This document shows positions 7,150-9,876 of a stretch of 9,876 nt of DNA, piece after piece. Numbering within the stretch: the stretch's first letter is position 1; each line of letters begins with the position of its first letter. Made by a program: the position numbers and the translations under genes. Under the pieces are notes generated by a model. The model saw only the letters and a program-made list of their open reading frames with translations, made no database searches and was not told the origin of the DNA. The stretch lies in NCBI GenBank assembly GCA_021792815.1, contig JAJYTX010000070.1, positions 1 through 9,876 on the forward strand, in the 5' to 3' direction. Source of the stretch: Pseudomonadota bacterium. GTDB taxonomy: Bacteria; Pseudomonadota; Gammaproteobacteria; Steroidobacterales; Steroidobacteraceae.

Positions 7150-7551
7150 ATGCCGGGCGACACCGCGGGCATGATCGGCAAGGCATTTGTGGGACTGCTG
7201 GTCCTGCTGGTGCTGGTGTTCGGCCTGCCGCCTGCTCAGGCCGCGCCGTTGGCGGCAGCCGTTCCCGCCTCGCTTCGGCACGCGTACGGGCCGCCAGACG
7301 AGGCCGGCCCGGTCGCGACGGCGGCGGCCCGGGATCTGGCCGCACCCTGCTCCGGTCCCGGCTGCGTGCATGAGACCGCCTGCTGCGGCGCGTCGCCCTG
7401 CGCCGCGCCGGCCGGCGGATTGGCCCTTGTACCGGCTGGCCCGACCGTCCTGCTGTTCGCCGGCCGTCGCGCCCCTCCGGCAGCCCTGTCGGAGCCGGCG
7501 CCCGGGATCGGCACCGCTCCCGCGCTTCCCCCGCCCCGACGGACCGCCTGA
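7150..7551 (+). CDS. Small secreted Cys-rich hypothetical protein
   Basis: I do not recognise a family. GAGG lies about 8 bases before ATG 7150, so this start is preferred to the in-frame ATG at 7144 that overlaps the csoR stop (TAATG). The N-terminus is a good signal peptide or anchor (MIGKAFVGLLVLLVLVFGLPPAQA), probably cut after AQA. The mature part is Ala/Pro-rich with a cluster of five Cys (PCSGPGCVHETACCGASPC), a second mildly hydrophobic stretch (GLALVPAGPTVLLFAG) and a Pro-rich tail (ALPPPRRTA). A soft-metal-binding role in the periplasm is inferred from the Cys cluster and from its position between a CsoR-like regulator and a cupredoxin. It vaguely resembles CopL-like or DUF2946-like small proteins of copper operons in layout only. 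Confidence 0.6.
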   Translation: MPGDTAGMIGKAFVGLLVLLVLVFGLPPAQAAPLAAAVPASLRHAYGPPDEAGPVATAAARDLAAPCSGPGCVHETACCGASPCAAPAGGLALVPAGPTVLLFAGRRAPPAALSEPAPGIGTAPALPPPRRTA

Positions 7552-7716
7552 CCGACCGCCCGGAGCAGGGTCGACCCGCGCTTCGGCAGACGGGTGCCGC
7601 CATCGCGCGACACCCGCGCCAGCCAGCATCCGACGGACAGCAAAGCAGCCATGAGCATTGCGCTCATCCACCAACGCGGCGACCGCCGACCACGTCGCCT
7701 GATCCTGGAGAAGATC
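7552..7716 (+). other. Leader region before the cupredoxin gene, with a hairpin
   Basis: No gene is convincing here. A longer in-frame start at 7594 would add 41 residues before the signal peptide and is not supported. A perfect inverted repeat, ATGAGC-ATTGC-GCTCAT, lies at 7651-7667, 49 bases before the start codon. A weaker pair, CGGGTG/CACCCG, lies at 7591-7596 and 7611-7616. No clear promoter was found. Confidence 0.4.
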
Positions 7717-8385
7717 ATGACACAAATAGCCCGCGGTACCCTTGCCGCAATCATCCTCGCGGCGACTATCGGTGTCGCCCATGCCCAGAGCACCGATGAG
7801 CATTCCGCGCGCCGCCCGGCCAATGCGCCCGACGTCCCAGCCCTGATGCGAGCAGGCAGCGGGCCTGCAAGCCAGAGGAACATGGGGATGGCAGAGATGG
7901 GCCAAGACGCTACTGGCGCCAAATTCACGTTTGGTGAGGCGGGGAATCCGGCCGACGCCGATCGCGTGGTCAAGATCACAATGCAGGACTTCAGCTTCGA
8001 TCCCGCCTCTCTCAACGTGCGGGCCGGCGAGACCGTCCGCTTTGTCGTGACCAACAATGGCGAGCTCGATCACGAATTCGCCATCGGCGACACAAAGTCG
8101 CAGACGACACATCGCAAGGAGATGTCCGAGCTCATGGAAAAGGGCAGCGGCATGCAGGGCGATGATGACCCCAACGTTGTTACCGTGAAGGTCGGGCAGA
8201 CCGGTGAACTGACGTGGAAATTCACCCGCGCCGGCAGCCTGGAATTCGATTGCAACATTCCCGGCCACTACGAATCCGGCATGAAGGGAGTCATCACGGT
8301 CCAGGCGCAGGACACGAGCCGCGGCGGCGGCGCAGCGACTCTACTGACCGCGCACGCGGCGTGCCGCACCGCGGCCGCCGCGTAG
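7717..8385 (+). CDS. Periplasmic cupredoxin-family copper protein
   Basis: The protein has 222 residues. ATG 7717 has GGAG 9 bases upstream and begins a signal peptide (MTQIARGTLAAIILAATIG), cut after AHA (residue 23). The plastocyanin-like domain spans about 83-196: VVKITMQDFSFDPASLNVRA, then the first copper ligand His119 in ELDHEFAIG, then DCNIPGHYESGMKG with Cys179, His184 and Met189. These four residues form a type 1 (blue) copper site of the C-x4-H-x4-M type. The domain fits the cupredoxin family found beside copper exporters, which bind or carry copper in the periplasm. The linker at 24-80 has Met residues (RNMGMAEMGQ). An Ala-rich tail after VITVQ (about 197-222) is not typical of the family and could be a frameshifted or added end. 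Confidence 0.92.
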   Translation: MTQIARGTLAAIILAATIGVAHAQSTDEHSARRPANAPDVPALMRAGSGPASQRNMGMAEMGQDATGAKFTFGEAGNPADADRVVKITMQDFSFDPASLNVRAGETVRFVVTNNGELDHEFAIGDTKSQTTHRKEMSELMEKGSGMQGDDDPNVVTVKVGQTGELTWKFTRAGSLEFDCNIPGHYESGMKGVITVQAQDTSRGGGAATLLTAHAACRTAAAA

Positions 8386-8428
8386 CCGACCGAATATTCC
8401 ACGACAACACCAACCTGGAGACACATCG

Positions 8429-8920
8429 ATGCAAGCGATACTTCGTAAGTCCCGAGTGGCACTGCGCCTGTTCAGTCCAGTCGCCGCCGTCATGCTGACG
8501 ATCTTTCCCGCTGCGGCGCAGCAGCAACCCACTCCCGCTGCCCCGCAAAATCCGCCGGCGCAAACCGTGCCCATGCCAGGGGCGACAGGACAGCCGGGCA
8601 TGATGGGCGGTCAGGGCGGCATGCAGGGCATGGGACAGATGCCTGCCCGTGGGTCTGGTCCCGCGACGCCGGCGATGATGCAGTCGATGCAGAAGATGCA
8701 GCAGAGCATGATGAGCGCCCCGGTCAGCGGCGACGCCGATCGGGACTTCGTCGCCATGATGATGCCGCACCACCAGGGCGCCATCGACATGGCGCGCACC
8801 GAGATCCATTACGGCAAGGATCCGCTGCTGCGCCGCATGGCCCACGGCATTATCTCCGCGCAGGAAAAGGAGATCCGCGAAATGCAGCAGTGGCAGGCGA
8901 AGCATCCCGTCCGTCCTTAA
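8429..8920 (+). CDS. DUF305-family Met/His-rich periplasmic protein
   Basis: The protein has 163 residues. ATG 8429 has GGAG about 8 bases upstream. A signal peptide covers residues 1-30 (LFSPVAAVMLTIFPAAA). A Pro/Gln- and then Gly/Met-rich linker follows (about 48-95; PGMMGGQGGMQGMGQM, MMQSMQKMQQSMM), whose methionines could bind Cu(I). The DUF305 core is at about 100-158 with the signature AMMMPHHQGAIDMA (109-122) and the typical C-terminal helix AQEKEIREMQQW. DUF305 proteins form helical bundles related to ferritin-like folds, and some (CopM of cyanobacteria) bind copper outside the cytoplasm. Position behind a cupredoxin supports copper binding here. Only the C-terminal half of the domain, one PHHQ motif, is present; many family members have two. 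Confidence 0.9.
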   Translation: MQAILRKSRVALRLFSPVAAVMLTIFPAAAQQQPTPAAPQNPPAQTVPMPGATGQPGMMGGQGGMQGMGQMPARGSGPATPAMMQSMQKMQQSMMSAPVSGDADRDFVAMMMPHHQGAIDMARTEIHYGKDPLLRRMAHGIISAQEKEIREMQQWQAKHPVRP

Positions 8921-8932
8921 CCGCTCCGGTCC

Positions 8933-8966
8933 GGCGGCCATCCTGCCACAGGGCATGCTGGCCGCC
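8933..8966. other. Nested hairpin between DUF305 gene and next gene
   Basis: GGCGGCCA (8933-8940) pairs perfectly with TGGCCGCC (8959-8966), and TGCC (8944-8947) can pair with GGCA (8952-8955) inside the loop. There is no run of T after it, so it is not a standard intrinsic terminator. It could slow transcription or protect the upstream mRNA end. Confidence 0.5.
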
Positions 8967-8995
8967 CCGATCGCGCGCAACCAAAGGAGAGTCAC

Positions 8996-9316
8996 GTGAA
9001 CTGGCTTGGAAGCAACTGGGTCTGGGCTGCACTGATCCTTGGCACCTTTGCCTTCCTGATGCTCAGAAGACGGCGCCATGCGCCAGTGTCCGGTTGCGGC
9101 GGCGGTCATGCGCATCGCCCGATGGCCCAGAACAATGACACCACAGCTCAGGCATTGGCCGGCAATGGCGCATCGGGACCGGCGCAGCAACCGGGCGGCC
9201 CACGGCACGACCATGGATCCGCCCCCGAGGCGGGCGCGTCTGCAGGACCGCCTGGGGCTGCCCGCGACGCCGACGCGGACGTTGCCAGGCCGCCGCCGCG
9301 TCGGCATCGCTGCTGA
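8996..9316 (+). CDS. Small single-pass membrane protein with His/Cys-bearing tail
   Basis: I do not recognise a named family. GTG 8996 follows a strong AGGAG six bases upstream. Residues 7-23 form one hydrophobic segment (NWVWAALILGTFAFLML), followed by basic RRRRH, suggesting the tail faces the cytoplasm. The tail has GCGGGHAHRPM (33-43) and RHDHG (70-74) and is otherwise low-complexity Ala/Gly/Pro. The layout (short anchor, then a Cys-Gly-His patch) recalls the first 40 residues of the YHS protein at 4005-4361. The final ~20 residues (DADADVARPPPRRHRC) look like off-frame GC-rich sequence, so the natural end may differ. As the last gene of the plus-strand copper cluster, a metal-related role is inferred. 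Confidence 0.6.
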   Translation: MNWLGSNWVWAALILGTFAFLMLRRRRHAPVSGCGGGHAHRPMAQNNDTTAQALAGNGASGPAQQPGGPRHDHGSAPEAGASAGPPGAARDADADVARPPPRRHRC

Positions 9317-9456
9317 TCGTCGGCAGGCGAACCATTCAGCACCTGCACGAGCCGCTGCCGAAGACCGGGAGGCGAGCCGATGGCCCGCCTCTGTCGGCGG
9401 GGGTTCTGACCGCGCTCATGCTCGCCACCTTCACGGTGGCGATCGGCTACGTGTAG
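9302..9456 (+). pseudogene. Possible C-terminal coding remnant
   Basis: A second plus-strand frame, overlapping the end of the previous gene, reads LLIVGRRTIQHLHEPLPKTG, continues through RRADGPPLSA and GVLTALMLATFTVAIGYV, and stops at TAG 9454-9456. The last part looks like a real transmembrane segment, unlike the other frames, which are Arg-rich. No start codon or family is recognised. It may be the true end of the preceding gene after a frameshift or the tail of a lost gene. Confidence 0.35.
9422..9442. other. 8-bp perfect inverted repeat
   Basis: TCGCCACC (9422-9429) and GGTGGCGA (9435-9442) pair perfectly around a 5-base loop, TTCAC. No T run follows, so a terminator is not established. 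It sits in the possible coding remnant just before the repeat array. Confidence 0.4.
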
Positions 9457-9460
9457 CGGC

Positions 9461-9620
9461 GCGCAATCATAAGTGGCCCGACGCGCAATCAAGCCTGGTT
9501 TCTGGCGCAGATTAGCTGAGATTGAGGCGGTCGTCCGACGCACGCTATCTGAGACTGAGCGCACGGTCGCTGAGACGGATGCGAGATCGAGCATTCCGGC
9601 GCAAAATGCGTGAGACGCAG
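9461..9620. repeat. Series of spaced CGCA / CGCA-N7-TGAGA repeats
   Basis: CGCA occurs at 9462, 9484, 9506, 9539, 9560 and 9600. In the last four it is followed after exactly seven bases by TGAGA and then C or T. The first two copies share GCGCAATCA instead, and copies one to three are exactly 22 bp apart. Such a series suggests several binding sites of one protein, for example transposase sites at the end of an IS21-like element, or iterons. No transposase gene is visible. Confidence 0.55.
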
Positions 9621-9876
9621 GAATGCGACGGGGCGGGGGGGCTGAGGTCGCCCAGAAAACGGACGGTTTCCTGGTAACCGCGCCCGGCCGCCCGATCGCC
9701 CTCCAAATCCGCCAAAAAACCAGCAATTCTAAATGGGATATTGGGGCTATTGTTTCTGACGATCACTGTTTGACTGGTAGGGAGAAAGGCGTGTCTGGTT
9801 GGGCCGGCGCGTCAGGGTGGGCGTATCGCGGCGGCGGCGATGGATTGAAGCAGATGATCCCAGTCCTGGAACACGA
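9621..9876. other. Stretch with no convincing gene
   Basis: This stretch is less GC-rich around 9700-9780 than the rest. It has no frame I trust. A GTG at 9791 with GGGAG upstream opens a frame to the window end, but the ~28 residues visible are not recognisable. Confidence 0.4.

Noticed and set aside
9422..9442. Intrinsic terminator at the end of the copper cluster
   Set aside because: The stem is perfect but no T run follows, so it is listed only as an inverted repeat.
9545..9766. A 73-codon minus-strand frame (AGFLADLEGDRAAGRGYQET)
   Set aside because: The sequence looks partly protein-like, but it has no ribosome binding site and no recognised family, and it overlaps the repeat series.
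9791..9876. GTG start with GGGAG upstream, open to the window end
   Set aside because: Only about 28 residues are visible, with no recognisable motif, so a gene cannot be supported.

Overview
The window is GC-rich bacterial DNA with dense genes and GC-biased third codon positions. A type I-E CRISPR array, a FNR/FixK-type box, and the combination of copper-handling and polyhydroxyalkanoate (PHA) genes suggest a proteobacterium, perhaps an alphaproteobacterium. The taxonomic call is an inference. The many lesions and the repeat-rich right edge suggest an accessory or degrading region.

Layout. (1) Positions 1-614 are the distal part of a type I-E CRISPR array: the last 4 bases of one repeat, then ten full 29-bp repeats and ten 32-bp spacers. 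The leader and any cas genes lie outside the window to the left. (2) Positions 615-3680, minus strand, hold a block of three damaged genes. Read in the direction of transcription these are a PHA synthase with three frame-breaking lesions, an FAD-dependent oxidoreductase with an in-frame stop and a frameshift, and the first ~25 codons of an enoyl-ACP reductase (fabI), cut off next to the CRISPR array. (3) Positions 3686-4361, minus strand, hold two small intact genes that overlap by 8 bp: a DUF5676-type membrane protein and a membrane-anchored YHS-domain protein. They are headed by a clear promoter region at about 4409-4460, with a FNR/FixK-like box roughly 41 bp upstream of the predicted start and a separate palindrome over the -10 box. 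(4) Positions 4485-6857, minus strand, hold an intact Cu(+)-exporting P1B-type ATPase with YHS and CPMH/CPIC metal-binding segments at its N-terminus. (5) Positions 6890-9316, plus strand, hold a divergent copper cluster: a CsoR/RcnR-family regulator with a damaged or unusual 5' end, a small secreted Cys-rich protein, a periplasmic cupredoxin, a Met-rich DUF305 protein and a small His/Cys-bearing membrane protein. (6) Positions 9317-9876 have no convincing gene. They carry a spaced repeat series (CGCA-N7-TGAGA, four copies) that could be the end of a mobile element or a protein-binding array.

How it fits together. The ATPase would export cuprous ions from the cytoplasm, the cupredoxin and DUF305 protein would bind copper in the periplasm, and the CsoR-like protein would sense copper. 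The leftward operon (YHS, DUF5676, PHA synthase, oxidoreductase, FabI) looks like a low-oxygen carbon-storage and redox unit under FNR/FixK control. Its distal part is now broken while its promoter and first two genes look intact. No complete novel system is evident. The best leads are the decayed operon fused to a CRISPR array, the promoter architecture, the csoR 5' anomaly and the repeats at the right edge.
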